Positions 36,268-44,767 of a stretch of DNA of 64,000 nt are shown in pieces. The translations under genes were made by a program, and so were the position numbers. The stretch lies in assembly GCF_001956295.1 (NCBI RefSeq), contig NZ_MRTD01000003.1:124001-188000 (forward strand), in the 5' to 3' direction. Numbering within the stretch: the first letter of the stretch is position 1; the number at the start of each line of letters is the position of its first letter. The DNA is from Paenibacillus sp. FSL A5-0031 (GTDB taxonomy: Bacteria; Bacillota; Bacilli; Paenibacillales; Paenibacillaceae). The notes under the pieces are model-generated. The model was not told the origin of the DNA. It worked only from the letters and a program-made list of their open reading frames with translations, and did no database searches.

Positions 36268-37170
36268 CTATTTTATTGTAGCCAAGTATTTATTAATGAA
36301 TGCTTTGGCTTTGTCTGGATTTTTGCTATCGACTCTGATGCCGATAATCATGTTTTCTTTATACAGCGGAAGCTGGTTGACCAGTGCACTCTTGCTGAGG
36401 TCAATTCCGTATACATGCTCTTGGGTATCCTCGTCGGTCTTAAGCTTCTTCGAAAGGCTGTCAGTCATGTGCGGCTTAAATACTCCGTTAACATCGTCGT
36501 CTAACTTCATTAGCATTCCCTGAACGCCGATCCAATCGAAAATGCTCTCATCCATAATATATACATCCGGATGCTCAGTAGCTAGTACGAGCACTGCTTT
36601 CTGCATATAGGCAAATTGTGATTGCTGGTCTTTAGGGACAAACGTAAGCGTAGAAACAAATCTTTTCCATTCGGGAAACGCTGTCAAAAGAGCGGTTTCA
36701 ATCGGTTCTTTCTTAGGCGCATCATCCTTCAGCATGTAATTGCCCATAAATGAAACGTTCAAATCGACGGGCGGCAAATTAGCGAGCCGCTCTTGTTCTT
36801 CACGATAGTTCATGAAGCTGATTACACCATAAATAATAAGTGCTACCGCAGCGATGGCTCCGAGCGTGTGAAACTTGTAATAGCGCCAGAAATGATCCAT
36901 TTTCTGAGCTTGTCCAGCCATCTTCTTGTATTTACCGTACTCTTGCTCGTTGAAGGCATCGGTTAGCTTGCGATCCTCGTACTCTAGAATCAGTCGATAT
37001 GCTTTCGTAATCGTTGCAAAAGATTCATCCGCATCCCCCGCGTTATCCTTCTGCAGCTGTGCTCTGGAGCGTGATTGACGCATAAGTGTCGTATAACGCT
37101 TCTCCACTTCCTCTTTGGCCGCAAGTTCTGGCAGCCCCATCGTTTCATAGGCTTGTTTTAACTCGTCCAC
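36268..37170 (-). CDS. Membrane protein with a degenerate J-like N-terminal domain
   Basis: About 300 residues. Residues 1-70 look like a divergent J-domain (helices with ITKAYRLILEYEDRKLTDAF) but lack the HPD motif. A single membrane helix lies near residues 100-120 (TLGAIAAVALIIYGVISF). The outer part (about 130-300) has DVYIMDESIFDWIG and PLYKENMIIGIRVDSKNP and resembles part of a substrate-binding protein fold. The frame opens at a GTG at 37179 that lies inside the ribosome binding site, so the GTG at 37170 is preferred. I do not recognise a named family; function unknown. Confidence 0.75.
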   Translation of the reverse strand: MDELKQAYETMGLPELAAKEEVEKRYTTLMRQSRSRAQLQKDNAGDADESFATITKAYRLILEYEDRKLTDAFNEQEYGKYKKMAGQAQKMDHFWRYYKFHTLGAIAAVALIIYGVISFMNYREEQERLANLPPVDLNVSFMGNYMLKDDAPKKEPIETALLTAFPEWKRFVSTLTFVPKDQQSQFAYMQKAVLVLATEHPDVYIMDESIFDWIGVQGMLMKLDDDVNGVFKPHMTDSLSKKLKTDEDTQEHVYGIDLSKSALVNQLPLYKENMIIGIRVDSKNPDKAKAFINKYLATIK

Positions 37171-37458
37171 TTGTGTCACCTCAATTAGTAAATAGCTCCT
37201 ATATGATTCCTATCTATTAGTATACGGAATTCCGCGGGTAACGCAAATTTTGACGAATTTATTCGTATGGAATTTTTCTCGCAAGCATAACTAGTAGAGA
37301 GCCTTTGAGTGAAAAAGATAAAGCACTGCGCTTCTTCATAAGGCAATCAAACGCAGGTGGACTGAATTTTGAACAAAAACCACTTCTAATTAACTTCCTA
37401 TCTTGTCGTATTTTGATATTCTAGAATGACATAAATAAACCGTTAGGATGGTGTTTTC

Positions 37459-38568
37459 ATGACTGTTTCGCTTAAGTTTGATTTTGGTATCGGCAGCGCT
37501 CCCGCTTCACCTTATATACAAGTACTGCCGAATACGATCTATAACAAAGACGCAGGCTACGGTTTTGAGTCAACCCTACGTATAAGCTCACGGAATAGAG
37601 AAGAGGCGGATCGTCTTCGCGGAGCTTTCTGTATTCCACTTGAAGCCGCGTTTATTGTTGATCTGCCAAATGGCTGCTACACGATAACAGCTACGATAGG
37701 CGATGCCATTGCTCCAACCTCTACTACGTTAAAATATGGCGTAGGGCGCATAGTGCTGCACAAGGCCGTTACATCAGCAGGACAATATGCCGTACACAGC
37801 TTCACCGTCAAAGTAACCGATGGAAGGCTGCGCCTTGCCTTCTCAGGAGTAGCGCCGCGAATTAATGCACTTCAGATCGACGAGGCGAAGCAAGCGACGA
37901 CGATTTATTTGGCGGGAGACTCGACTGTAACCGATCAAGATACGTTCCCATATGCCGGATGGGGGCAGATGCTTCCGCTTTATTTTAAGACGGATGTAGC
38001 GATTGATAATCATGCCATGTCGGGAAGAAGCTCACGAAGCTTTATTAATGAAGGGCGATTGGCAGCTATCATGGAGCAAATAAAGCCGGGCGACTATTTA
38101 TGGATTCAATTCGGACATAATGACGAGAAGCCGGATGAAGATCGGGCAACTGAACCGTTTGGCAGCTTTAAGGAAATGCTGGCCGTTTATGTAGAGGAAT
38201 CAAGGGCACGCGGTGCAAAACCTGTATTAATTACACCGATGCATCGCCGCAAGTTCGACGAGCAAGGCAGGATTATCGATACTCATGGTGATTATTTGCT
38301 CGGAATGAAGCAGCTTGCGGCAGAGCTGGATGTTCCGCTGATCGATTTGGCTGCAAAGAGTAAGGATTTGTATGAGCGTTTGGGAGACGAGCCCTCTAAG
38401 GCGTTGTTCATGTGGGCTTATCCTGGGGAATTTATTCATTTTCCTGATGGCGCTCAGGACGACACACATTTTCAAGAGCTGGGCGGCATTCAAATTGCTG
38501 GATTAGTAGCAGAAGGCGTGCGTGAGCTCGCTTTATCGCCGCTGCTTTTATATTTAAAGGGGCTTTAG
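37459..38568 (+). CDS. SGNH/GDSL rhamnogalacturonan acetylesterase-like hydrolase
   Basis: A 369-residue protein. The N-terminal about 140 residues form a beta-rich carbohydrate-binding-like domain (starting with LKFDFGIGSA). The SGNH hydrolase follows: GDST with catalytic S155, GRSSRSF (block II Gly), GHND at 219-222 (block III) and the Asp-His pair D335/H337 in DDTHF. It closely fits the RhgT/YesT type that removes acetyl groups from rhamnogalacturonan. No signal peptide is visible, so it should act in the cytoplasm on imported oligosaccharides. AGGATGGTG precedes the ATG. Its substrate fits the rhamnose operon upstream, though it has its own transcription unit. Confidence 0.88.
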   Translation: MTVSLKFDFGIGSAPASPYIQVLPNTIYNKDAGYGFESTLRISSRNREEADRLRGAFCIPLEAAFIVDLPNGCYTITATIGDAIAPTSTTLKYGVGRIVLHKAVTSAGQYAVHSFTVKVTDGRLRLAFSGVAPRINALQIDEAKQATTIYLAGDSTVTDQDTFPYAGWGQMLPLYFKTDVAIDNHAMSGRSSRSFINEGRLAAIMEQIKPGDYLWIQFGHNDEKPDEDRATEPFGSFKEMLAVYVEESRARGAKPVLITPMHRRKFDEQGRIIDTHGDYLLGMKQLAAELDVPLIDLAAKSKDLYERLGDEPSKALFMWAYPGEFIHFPDGAQDDTHFQELGGIQIAGLVAEGVRELALSPLLLYLKGL

Positions 38569-38612
38569 AAGCGACAGCGGTGGAGTAGTTAAATAGCTGA
38601 ATTGACACAATA

Positions 38613-38668
38613 AGAGGCTGTTTCTTATGTAGATAAATCTACTTGAGGAGCAGCCTCTGTGACTTTTT
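38613..38668 (+). terminator. Terminator after the acetylesterase gene
   Basis: AGAGGCTG at 38613-38620 pairs with CAGCCTCT at 38651-38658; an inner TAGAT-AAATCTA stem extends it, and T7 follows at 38664-38670. It lies between convergent genes. Confidence 0.75.
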
Positions 38669-39334
38669 TTATGCTGAAAAACGATGGATGATTGCTGGTA
38701 TTTCTTGTAAATCATGACATATCGCATCTGGATATTTAATTGAGTGGTCATTGCTCTTCAGAATCGTTCGCATCCCTAATTCGTTCGCCGGAATAATGTC
38801 AGCCTTGAGATTATCGCCAACAAAAACGGACTGCGCAGACGAAGAGCTTAAATTAGAGAGGGACAATTGAAAAATAGCATGATCAGGCTTTCTCAAATTG
38901 ACCGCACCTGAAATGACAATATCATCAAAGAGCTCCATAATACCGAGTGCAGTTACTTTATTCCTCTGATAAAATTCCCTGCCATTCGTAATCATGCCTA
39001 ATTTATATCCACGCTGCTTTAAGGAGAGAAGCATTTCATTCATGCCGGGAAACCCGACGCTGTATTGATGAAAGTGATGGTTTAAATCATCGAGCAGCGG
39101 CGTAAATAGAGCATCTTCAATCTTGAAAAATCCGATTAACTCGTTATAAACATCTTCTTTGGGTATGAGCCTATTATTTAATTCAGTAAACTTCGCTATA
39201 AATTCATCTCTGTCTGCAATGAAGGCATGGAGTGCAAAACGTTCATACTGATACTTTGCAAAGTTGAGTAACGATTGGTTTTTATCAAGCAAGGTCTGGT
39301 CTAGGTCAAAGATAATCGTATCAATGGTGCTCAA
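38669..39334 (-). CDS. HAD-superfamily phosphatase
   Basis: A 221-residue HAD-IA hydrolase. Motif I is FDLDQTLLD near residue 8, motif II ITNGREF near residue 105, and motif III/IV VFVGDNLKADIIPANELGM near 175. The start is a TTG with GGAGGTGAACCG upstream. It probably dephosphorylates a small metabolite; no substrate can be named. A protease-like gene lies upstream on the same strand, 55 bp away. Confidence 0.88.
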   Translation of the reverse strand: MSTIDTIIFDLDQTLLDKNQSLLNFAKYQYERFALHAFIADRDEFIAKFTELNNRLIPKEDVYNELIGFFKIEDALFTPLLDDLNHHFHQYSVGFPGMNEMLLSLKQRGYKLGMITNGREFYQRNKVTALGIMELFDDIVISGAVNLRKPDHAIFQLSLSNLSSSSAQSVFVGDNLKADIIPANELGMRTILKSNDHSIKYPDAICHDLQEIPAIIHRFSA

Positions 39335-39389
39335 CGGTTCACCTCCGTCTGTTCTTGTGAAACTACACCGTATTTTTCTGGTAGAGAGG

Positions 39390-39971
39390 TTAATAGATCG
39401 CTATGCTTTCCATTTCATAAGGGTAATCCATTTGTTTTTTAATACTTTTCACCTCATGCTCTTCTAAGAAAAACCCGATGATGTAAAGACCCAAATCAAT
39501 CGAGGTGGCGACTCCTCCGGCTGTAATGACATTGCCGTCTCGTACAATACGCGAGCGAATAACCTCTTTACAATAGGGCTCTAATAAATCATAGGCGTAA
39601 GGATGGGTAGTAGCGTTTTTATTGGTCAGATAACCAGCGGCTCCAAGCAGCAGCGAGCCTGTGCACACGGAGACGATATACGCTGCCTGCTGAGCCTCCT
39701 TTATCCAAGCGGTGAACGATTCATCAAACCTTAACGCTCTTGTTCCAAGCCCTCCGGGAATGAAAATGAGGCCATATTGCGTTAGATCGGGTTTGACTTG
39801 ATTGACTTTAATCGTCATGCCAAGCTCATCCGTAACCTCTTCCTGCAGCGCACAGATATCCCAAGAGAACTCTTTTGTTGATTCGTAGTACTTCAAGCGA
39901 GTGATGACATCATAGAAGCCGACAAAATCCAAAAAAGTAACGCCATCAAATAAAATAAAAGCTATTTTCAT
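39390..39971 (-). CDS. DJ-1/PfpI-family protein
   Basis: A 193-residue glutamine-amidotransferase-like fold (MKIAFILFDGVTFLDFVG) with the nucleophile-elbow cysteine in SVCTGSLLLGAAGYL and FIPGGLGTRAL. Family members include isonitrile hydratases, glyoxalases and regulators. The start has AAAGAGGTGCTGCATCG upstream. It may be cotranscribed with the HAD phosphatase. Function is not assignable beyond the family. Confidence 0.88.
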   Translation of the reverse strand: MKIAFILFDGVTFLDFVGFYDVITRLKYYESTKEFSWDICALQEEVTDELGMTIKVNQVKPDLTQYGLIFIPGGLGTRALRFDESFTAWIKEAQQAAYIVSVCTGSLLLGAAGYLTNKNATTHPYAYDLLEPYCKEVIRSRIVRDGNVITAGGVATSIDLGLYIIGFFLEEHEVKSIKKQMDYPYEMESIAIY

Positions 39972-40125
39972 CGATGCAGCACCTCTTTTCTTTATTGCAA
40001 TAATATTACAAATATGGACTTCGGTATAGATTAAAGTGTCAAAAAAGCGAATCGAAAGCTCGATTCTGTTACTCTTATCGACTACAATAGCAAAGACGAT
40101 ATTGTAGTATAAGTGAGGGAAATCG

Positions 40126-40647
40126 ATGTTTGATCCAACTGTTTATGAAAATTTGAAAGTAGTCTTTGAGAATCAGCTCTATGATTTGGATACGCTCGAC
40201 CGGAAAATTGATATTATCAACCGGGTAGATCGTCTGGAGCTGGCGGTTATGTCGCGAGAATTTATGCTGGAGTTTAAGCTTGCTGAATATGCAGGGGTGT
40301 CTGCGGAAATTCAGCTGACTGCCTCGCTGAAGGATTTGGCGGCGGAAATATTGGAGCTGACAGGCGAGACCCCTGCATGCTCGCTTCGAATTCGTTTCTT
40401 CATGGAAGTGACGGATGTCACAACTCAGTGCAGCCAAATTAAGCAAATTATGAAGCGTATTTGGGAGCCGGATACAGAACCGACACAAACGATAAGCTAC
40501 CTTTTTGGCACGGAGCCGCCTACCTATTCGAATGTGATCGAGCTTGGCTTTAGTCGCAAAATAGGCGAAGAGCAAATGGAGGATATTCCGGAGCTGATTG
40601 ATCATGTCCTTAAGACATTGATGAAGCTGAAAGAGATTGCTGAATAA
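40126..40647 (+). CDS. Conserved-looking protein of unknown function
   Basis: A 173-residue soluble acidic protein without membrane segments, signal peptide or Cys clusters. It is predicted to be mixed alpha/beta, starting MFDPTVYENLKVVFENQLYD and ending with a helical DHVLKTLMKLKEIAE. I do not recognise the family. GAGGGAAATCG precedes the ATG. It stands alone, upstream of the queuosine riboswitch with no terminator seen between. Confidence 0.75.
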   Translation: MFDPTVYENLKVVFENQLYDLDTLDRKIDIINRVDRLELAVMSREFMLEFKLAEYAGVSAEIQLTASLKDLAAEILELTGETPACSLRIRFFMEVTDVTTQCSQIKQIMKRIWEPDTEPTQTISYLFGTEPPTYSNVIELGFSRKIGEEQMEDIPELIDHVLKTLMKLKEIAE

Positions 40648-40802
40648 ATGTTTTTTTTATATTCCAGTCCTCTAAGTTCCTAATATTTACAGTGAAATAC
40701 TGTCTGTTTCTTTAAGCAAGAAGCTATGCTATAGTACTTGTGAATGAACAACTGAAGAAGAAACTCCGAAGCTGTTGTCTACGGACAATGATAGCTCTCG
40801 GG

Positions 40803-40834
40803 AGAGGTTCGCGAACTCCCTCTATAAAAAACTA
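40803..40834 (+). ncRNA. PreQ1-I riboswitch aptamer
   Basis: AGAGGTTC-GCGAACTCC-CTCTATAAAAAACTA matches the class I preQ1 aptamer: the P1 stem AGAGG/CTCT and the A-rich tail that forms the pseudoknot. It lies 155 bp before queC. A hairpin (ACGATTGTC...GACATCGT, about 40841-40868) and a strong terminator at 40880-40927 follow, so it most likely stops queCDEF transcription when preQ1 is abundant. An upstream small hairpin, TTGTC-TACG-GACAA, lies just before the aptamer. Confidence 0.9.
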
Positions 40835-40879
40835 TGCGAAACGATTGTCCCATTAGGTGACATCGTCGTTTTCGCGTTC

Positions 40880-40927
40880 GGCGCGAAGCGGTTTTTTTAA
40901 CGCTTCGCGCCGTTTCTTTGGTTTTTT
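40880..40927 (+). terminator. Riboswitch-controlled terminator before queC
   Basis: A perfect stem GGCGCGAAGCG with CGCTTCGCGCC is followed by a T-rich tract (GTTTCTTTGGTTTTTT). It is the expression platform of the preQ1 riboswitch. Confidence 0.9.
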
Positions 40928-40988
40928 ATGTACATACGAAGGAATTCAAGCGATCTCAGTCTTCTCACATCAGAGAGGGAGATGCAGC

Positions 40989-41639
40989 ATGAAATCAGAA
41001 AAAGCGATCGTTGTGTTTAGCGGCGGTCAGGACAGCACGACCTGTTTATTTTGGGCAAAGGAACGATTCGCGGAGGTAGAGGCCGTTACATTCAACTATG
41101 GACAGCGGCATAAGCTGGAGCTGGATTGCGCGGCGGCTATCGCCAAGGAACTTCAGATTAAGCATCATATTCTTGATATGTCCCTTCTTAATCAATTGGC
41201 ACCCAATGCACTCACAAGAGACGATATCGCGATTGAGCAAAAAGAAGGAGAGCTGCCTACAACTTTTGTTGATGGCCGTAATCTGTTATTTCTTACGTTC
41301 GCAGCAGTGCTTGCAAAGCAGCTTGGTGCGAAACATATCGTAACAGGCGTATGCGAAACGGACTTTAGCGGATATCCGGATTGCCGAGATATATTCGTAA
41401 AATCGTTAAATGTGACGCTGAACTTATCGATGGACTATCCGTTTGTGATCGATACGCCGCTTATGTGGCTGAACAAAGCCGAGACATGGAAGCTTGCAGA
41501 TGAGCTGGGCGCCTTTGATTTTGTCCGTGAACGCACATTGACCTGCTATAACGGAATTATTGCGGATGGCTGCGGAGATTGTCCCGCTTGTCAGCTTCGA
41601 AGGAATGGGTTGGACGAATATTTAGTCCAGCGCAATTAG
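40989..41639 (+). CDS. queC: 7-cyano-7-deazaguanine synthase QueC
   Basis: A 216-residue PP-loop ATPase with the P-loop SGGQDST at residues 11-17 and the C-terminal zinc site made from the cysteine in LTCYNG and [10 protein letters not shown]. It converts carboxy-deazaguanine to preQ0 with ATP and ammonia. The open frame extends back to 40857 through the terminator, but GAGAGGGAGATGCAGC selects the ATG at 40989. It is first in the queCDEF operon. Confidence 0.95.
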   Translation: MKSEKAIVVFSGGQDSTTCLFWAKERFAEVEAVTFNYGQRHKLELDCAAAIAKELQIKHHILDMSLLNQLAPNALTRDDIAIEQKEGELPTTFVDGRNLLFLTFAAVLAKQLGAKHIVTGVCETDFSGYPDCRDIFVKSLNVTLNLSMDYPFVIDTPLMWLNKAETWKLADELGAFDFVRERTLTCYNGIIADGCGDCPACQLRRNGLDEYLVQRN

Positions 41640-41648
41640 GGTGAAGCG

Positions 41649-42086
41649 ATGATGCAGCAGATTTATCCGGCCGCACAGCATAGCTATAGTTATGAGCTTA
41701 ATAAGGATTTTCACTTTGCAGCAGCTCACTTCGTACCGAGTGAAGAGGCTGGAAAATGCCAGCAACTTCATGGCCATACGTATTATGCGAATGTAACAGT
41801 TGCAGGCGATGAGCTTGACGAGGCAGGTTTTCTTGTCAACTTCGCCATAATTAAAAGGTTGATTCATGATCGTTTTGACCATTCTTTGCTTAATGACGAC
41901 AACGAACACTTTAGCAATGTGTTGCCCGATCGTTTTCCTACGACTGAAGTGGTAGCCCGAACGATTAGCGACATCGTTCAGCGCCATTTGGATGGTACTG
42001 TAAATCGTCCGCAATGCGTTCAGGTCTTTTTGCGTGAAACGCCGACGAGCTATTGTATTTATCGTCCGAAGCGGGAGGCGGTCTAA
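41649..42086 (+). CDS. queD: 6-carboxy-tetrahydropterin synthase QueD
   Basis: A 145-residue T-fold enzyme. Zinc histidines are in DFHFAAAHFV and HGHTY, with the catalytic cysteine in GKCQQLHGH and the C-terminal glutamate region VFLRETPTSYCIYRP. It makes 6-carboxy-tetrahydropterin from dihydroneopterin triphosphate, the first committed step. It starts 9 bp after queC and its stop overlaps the queE start. Confidence 0.95.
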   Translation: MMQQIYPAAQHSYSYELNKDFHFAAAHFVPSEEAGKCQQLHGHTYYANVTVAGDELDEAGFLVNFAIIKRLIHDRFDHSLLNDDNEHFSNVLPDRFPTTEVVARTISDIVQRHLDGTVNRPQCVQVFLRETPTSYCIYRPKREAV

Positions 42087-42820
42087 TGATGCCATCCAAT
42101 AAACGAATTCCTGTAATGGAAATATTCGGCCCTACGGTCCAAGGAGAAGGTATGGTTATTGGCCGGAAAACGATGTTTGTTCGTACTGCTGGCTGCGATT
42201 ACAGCTGCTCTTGGTGCGATTCGGCATTTACTTGGGACGGCAGCGGCAAAGAAGATATTCGCATGCTGACAGCATTTGAAATAATAGAGCGATTAAAAGC
42301 AATAGGTGGAAATACGTTTGAGCATGTGACGATTTCAGGCGGCAATCCCGCACTGCTCCCGCAGCTGGGTGAATTTGTGGATGAGCTCCATAAACAAAAC
42401 ATCAGCGTTGCACTGGAGACACAAGGAAGTCGTTGGCAGGACTGGTTTTGGTCGATTGATGAGCTCACTTTGTCGCCTAAGCCGCCGAGCTCTGGCATGA
42501 AGACAGACTGGTCGAAGCTCGATGAAATCGTGTCCAACCTGAATCGGAAATCAACTAGCTTTTGCTTAAAAACAGTCGTTTTCGACGAGGATGATCTAGA
42601 GTACGCGACATACGTTCACCTCAGGTATCCAATGGTTCCATTTTATTTGCAGGCAGGCAATGGAAACTTGCAGGAAACGGAGCCGCAGCTCATGCTTCCT
42701 TATTTATTGGAGCGTTATGAATGGCTGATCGAGAAGGTTATGCCGAATCAGGATTTAAAGCGGGTGCACGTTCTGCCGCAGCTTCATACATGGGTATGGG
42801 GCAATAAGAAAGGCGTTTAA
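42086..42820 (+). CDS. queE: 7-carboxy-7-deazaguanine synthase QueE
   Basis: About 244 residues of a radical SAM enzyme. The N-terminal [19 protein letters not shown] and the CDYSCSWCD cluster motif (CxxxCxxC) are diagnostic. It contracts the pterin ring to carboxy-deazaguanine. Two ATGs at 42086 and 42089 follow GGGAGGCGG; the first overlaps the queD TAA. The frame opening at 42053 is not used. Confidence 0.95.
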   Translation: MMPSNKRIPVMEIFGPTVQGEGMVIGRKTMFVRTAGCDYSCSWCDSAFTWDGSGKEDIRMLTAFEIIERLKAIGGNTFEHVTISGGNPALLPQLGEFVDELHKQNISVALETQGSRWQDWFWSIDELTLSPKPPSSGMKTDWSKLDEIVSNLNRKSTSFCLKTVVFDEDDLEYATYVHLRYPMVPFYLQAGNGNLQETEPQLMLPYLLERYEWLIEKVMPNQDLKRVHVLPQLHTWVWGNKKGV

Positions 42821-42851
42821 ATCAAAACAGCTAAGAGAGGCGGAAACGAGC

Positions 42852-43349
42852 ATGGAAGGAAGAAGCAAAGATGAGCTGAGCGGTGTGACGCTGCTAGGCA
42901 ATCAAGGAACACAATATTTGTTTAACTATGCACCGGAAATTTTGGAGGCATTTGATAATAAGCATCCGAATCGCGATTATTTCGTGAAATTTAATTGTCC
43001 GGAATTTACGAGTCTTTGCCCAATGACGGGACAGCCGGATTTTGCAACCATTTATATATCATACATTCCGGGTGACAAAATGGTAGAGAGCAAGTCGCTT
43101 AAGCTGTATTTGTTCAGCTTCCGCAATCACGGTGATTTCCACGAGGATTGCATGAACATTATCATGAATGATCTAATTGCGCTGATGAGTCCAAGATATA
43201 TAGAAGTATGGGGCAAATTCACACCGCGTGGCGGCATATCCATCGACCCGTATTGCAATTATGGCCAGCCTGGCACAAAATATGAGCAAATGGCCGAGCA
43301 TCGCCTCATGAATCATGATTTGTACCCAGAGAAAGTGGATAATCGTTAA
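42852..43349 (+). CDS. queF: PreQ0 reductase QueF
   Basis: A 165-residue T-fold nitrile reductase of the short type. The catalytic cysteine lies in [14 protein letters not shown] near residue 55, with the conserved aspartate following, and the QueF motif [16 protein letters not shown] near 80. It reduces preQ0 to preQ1 with NADPH. It completes the queCDEF operon, so the cell can make preQ1 from GTP, assuming the usual GTP cyclohydrolase elsewhere. Confidence 0.95.
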   Translation: MEGRSKDELSGVTLLGNQGTQYLFNYAPEILEAFDNKHPNRDYFVKFNCPEFTSLCPMTGQPDFATIYISYIPGDKMVESKSLKLYLFSFRNHGDFHEDCMNIIMNDLIALMSPRYIEVWGKFTPRGGISIDPYCNYGQPGTKYEQMAEHRLMNHDLYPEKVDNR

Positions 43350-43491
43350 TTTAGAATTGCAGCTCAAATTAGTAAAAGAGATACATTTATGATAGATTTT
43401 TCTGAATTGCCCGACTAAGGTCTAGGTGAATTTCATGCCTGAAGTCCATTTCAATTATTCTTTTAAAGTCTATACTTAGTTTAGAGTTACT

Positions 43492-43653
43492 AGGGCATGT
43501 CTGAGAACTCAGAGGACAGCAAATTTTGCCAAATTTTCGTTCCATGCAAGGCGCGTTTGTGAAGGCGTACCGGGGTACGTCAAGCAAACGGAACGAAGCA
43601 GGGGGTGAAAAGGCGGTGAAAGGTGCCACTGAACGGGTTTTCAGACACGTCCT
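43492..43653. mobile_element. 162-bp MITE-like element with imperfect terminal inverted repeats
   Basis: The left end AGGGCATGTCTGAGAACTC and the complement of the right end, AGGACGTGTCTGAAAACCC, match at 15 of 19 positions. Inside lie GC-rich palindromic segments such as CGTACCGGGGTACG. No transposase is encoded, and I see no clear target-site duplication. It occupies most of the 324-bp gap after queF. It looks like a non-autonomous element of a kind I recall as frequent in Paenibacillus genomes. Confidence 0.7.
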
Positions 43654-43673
43654 GGAGAATAGGTGGACAAACG

Positions 43674-43856
43674 ATGATTAAAAATGCGATATGTATGTCT
43701 GTACTGCTTTGCACCATAGCATCGGCGTTAACGAACTTTGGAGTATCTCCCGTTCGAGCGCTTGCAGCTCCAAGCGCGTCACAAGCTGAATATATTAGTA
43801 TAGATAATATGATTGAGCCCTTCTTGTTGCAGCCGAAGCAGGATGAAAAGGCATGA
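43674..43856 (+). CDS. Small secreted peptide, unknown
   Basis: A 60-residue protein with a typical signal peptide (positively charged start MIKNAICMS, hydrophobic core, and cleavage likely after VRALA at about residue 30). A mature part of about 30 residues follows (SQAEYISIDNMIEPFLL). An AGGTGGAC ribosome binding site precedes the ATG at 43674. It begins just after the MITE-like element and is followed by a terminator. I do not recognise it; a signalling peptide or small wall protein are possibilities only. Confidence 0.5.
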   Translation: MIKNAICMSVLLCTIASALTNFGVSPVRALAAPSASQAEYISIDNMIEPFLLQPKQDEKA

Positions 43857-43873
43857 AAGCATGACTAATTAGT

Positions 43874-43904
43874 AAACGCCGCGACCTATATGGAAGCGGC
43901 GTTT
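43874..43904. terminator. Bidirectional terminator
   Basis: AAACGCCGC pairs with GCGGCGTTT around a 13-nt loop, between the small secreted peptide gene and the convergent thiD. Confidence 0.8.
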
Positions 43905-43925
43905 GCTATTTCTAATAAAATGCAA

Positions 43926-44735
43926 TCAGCTCAAGCGCTGTCTGTCCCTATAAGCAAAATGATTGGTTGGGCCATGCCCGCCCCCAATTCCCAGCTTATC
44001 TTCAATAGCGGCTTGAATGAAGGCTTTGGCAGTTCTTATAGCTTCAAGTACAGGTTTGCCTTGAGCAATTTCTGCTGCAATCGCAGCGGAGAAAGTGCAT
44101 CCTGTGCCGTGAGTATGCTTAGTGTCGATACGTTTGCTTTCCAAATATACAAATTGTTCTCCATCGTAGATGAGATCAACGAGCGGTTCGCTGCTTGAAC
44201 CGTGGCCGCCCTTAATGACAACAAAGCGTGAGCCCATCTGATGCAATATTCGGGCCGCTTTCTCTCGATCGCTTAACGTACGGATCGGGATTTTTGCGAT
44301 AAGTTCGGCTTCTGGAATGTTAGGAGTCGTTATAAGCGCGAGCGGCAGCAAATACGTAATCAGTGTCTGAATAGCTTCTTGCTGAAGCAGAGGAGAGCCG
44401 CCTTTCGCCACCATGACAGGATCAATGATGAGATTATGCCAGTTATATTGTTTTACTTTCATTGCGACGATCTTTATAATTTCTGCGCTGAACAGCATAC
44501 CTGTCTTAACTGCGGATGGCTCCAGATCCTCGCCGATTGACTCGATCTGGCAGCTAATAGCCTCAGCATCCAGTGGGTAGATGCCCTGAACGCCAAGCGT
44601 ATTCTGCGCAGTCACTGCGGTAATAACCGACATGCCATAGGTGCCGAGCTCTTGAAATGTTTTTAGATCAGCTTGAATACCTGCGCCGCCGCCGGAGTCC
44701 GAGCCTGCAATCGTAAGTGCTTGATATCTTCGCAT
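43926..44735 (-). CDS. thiD: Hydroxymethylpyrimidine (phosphate) kinase
   Basis: A 269-residue ribokinase-fold enzyme with the ThiD N-terminus TIAGSDSGGGAGIQADLKTFQ, GTYGMSVITAVTAQNT, the VMVAKGGSPLL loop and the HGTGCTFSAAIAAEIAQG ATP motif. It phosphorylates HMP and HMP-P for thiamin synthesis. It is the last gene of the thiZXYD operon, 32 bp after thiY. Confidence 0.95.
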   Translation of the reverse strand: MRRYQALTIAGSDSGGGAGIQADLKTFQELGTYGMSVITAVTAQNTLGVQGIYPLDAEAISCQIESIGEDLEPSAVKTGMLFSAEIIKIVAMKVKQYNWHNLIIDPVMVAKGGSPLLQQEAIQTLITYLLPLALITTPNIPEAELIAKIPIRTLSDREKAARILHQMGSRFVVIKGGHGSSSEPLVDLIYDGEQFVYLESKRIDTKHTHGTGCTFSAAIAAEIAQGKPVLEAIRTAKAFIQAAIEDKLGIGGGHGPTNHFAYRDRQRLS

Positions 44736-44767
44736 CCGTGCATCTCCTTCGAAAGAGTAGAATTAAT

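Noticed and set aside
40857-40988. Upstream extension of queC
   Set aside because: It overlaps the riboswitch terminator, and QueC proteins begin at the PP-loop region found after 40989.
43623-43673. N-terminal extension of the small secreted peptide into the MITE-like element
   Set aside because: It would destroy the signal peptide and has no ribosome binding site; the ATG at 43674 does.
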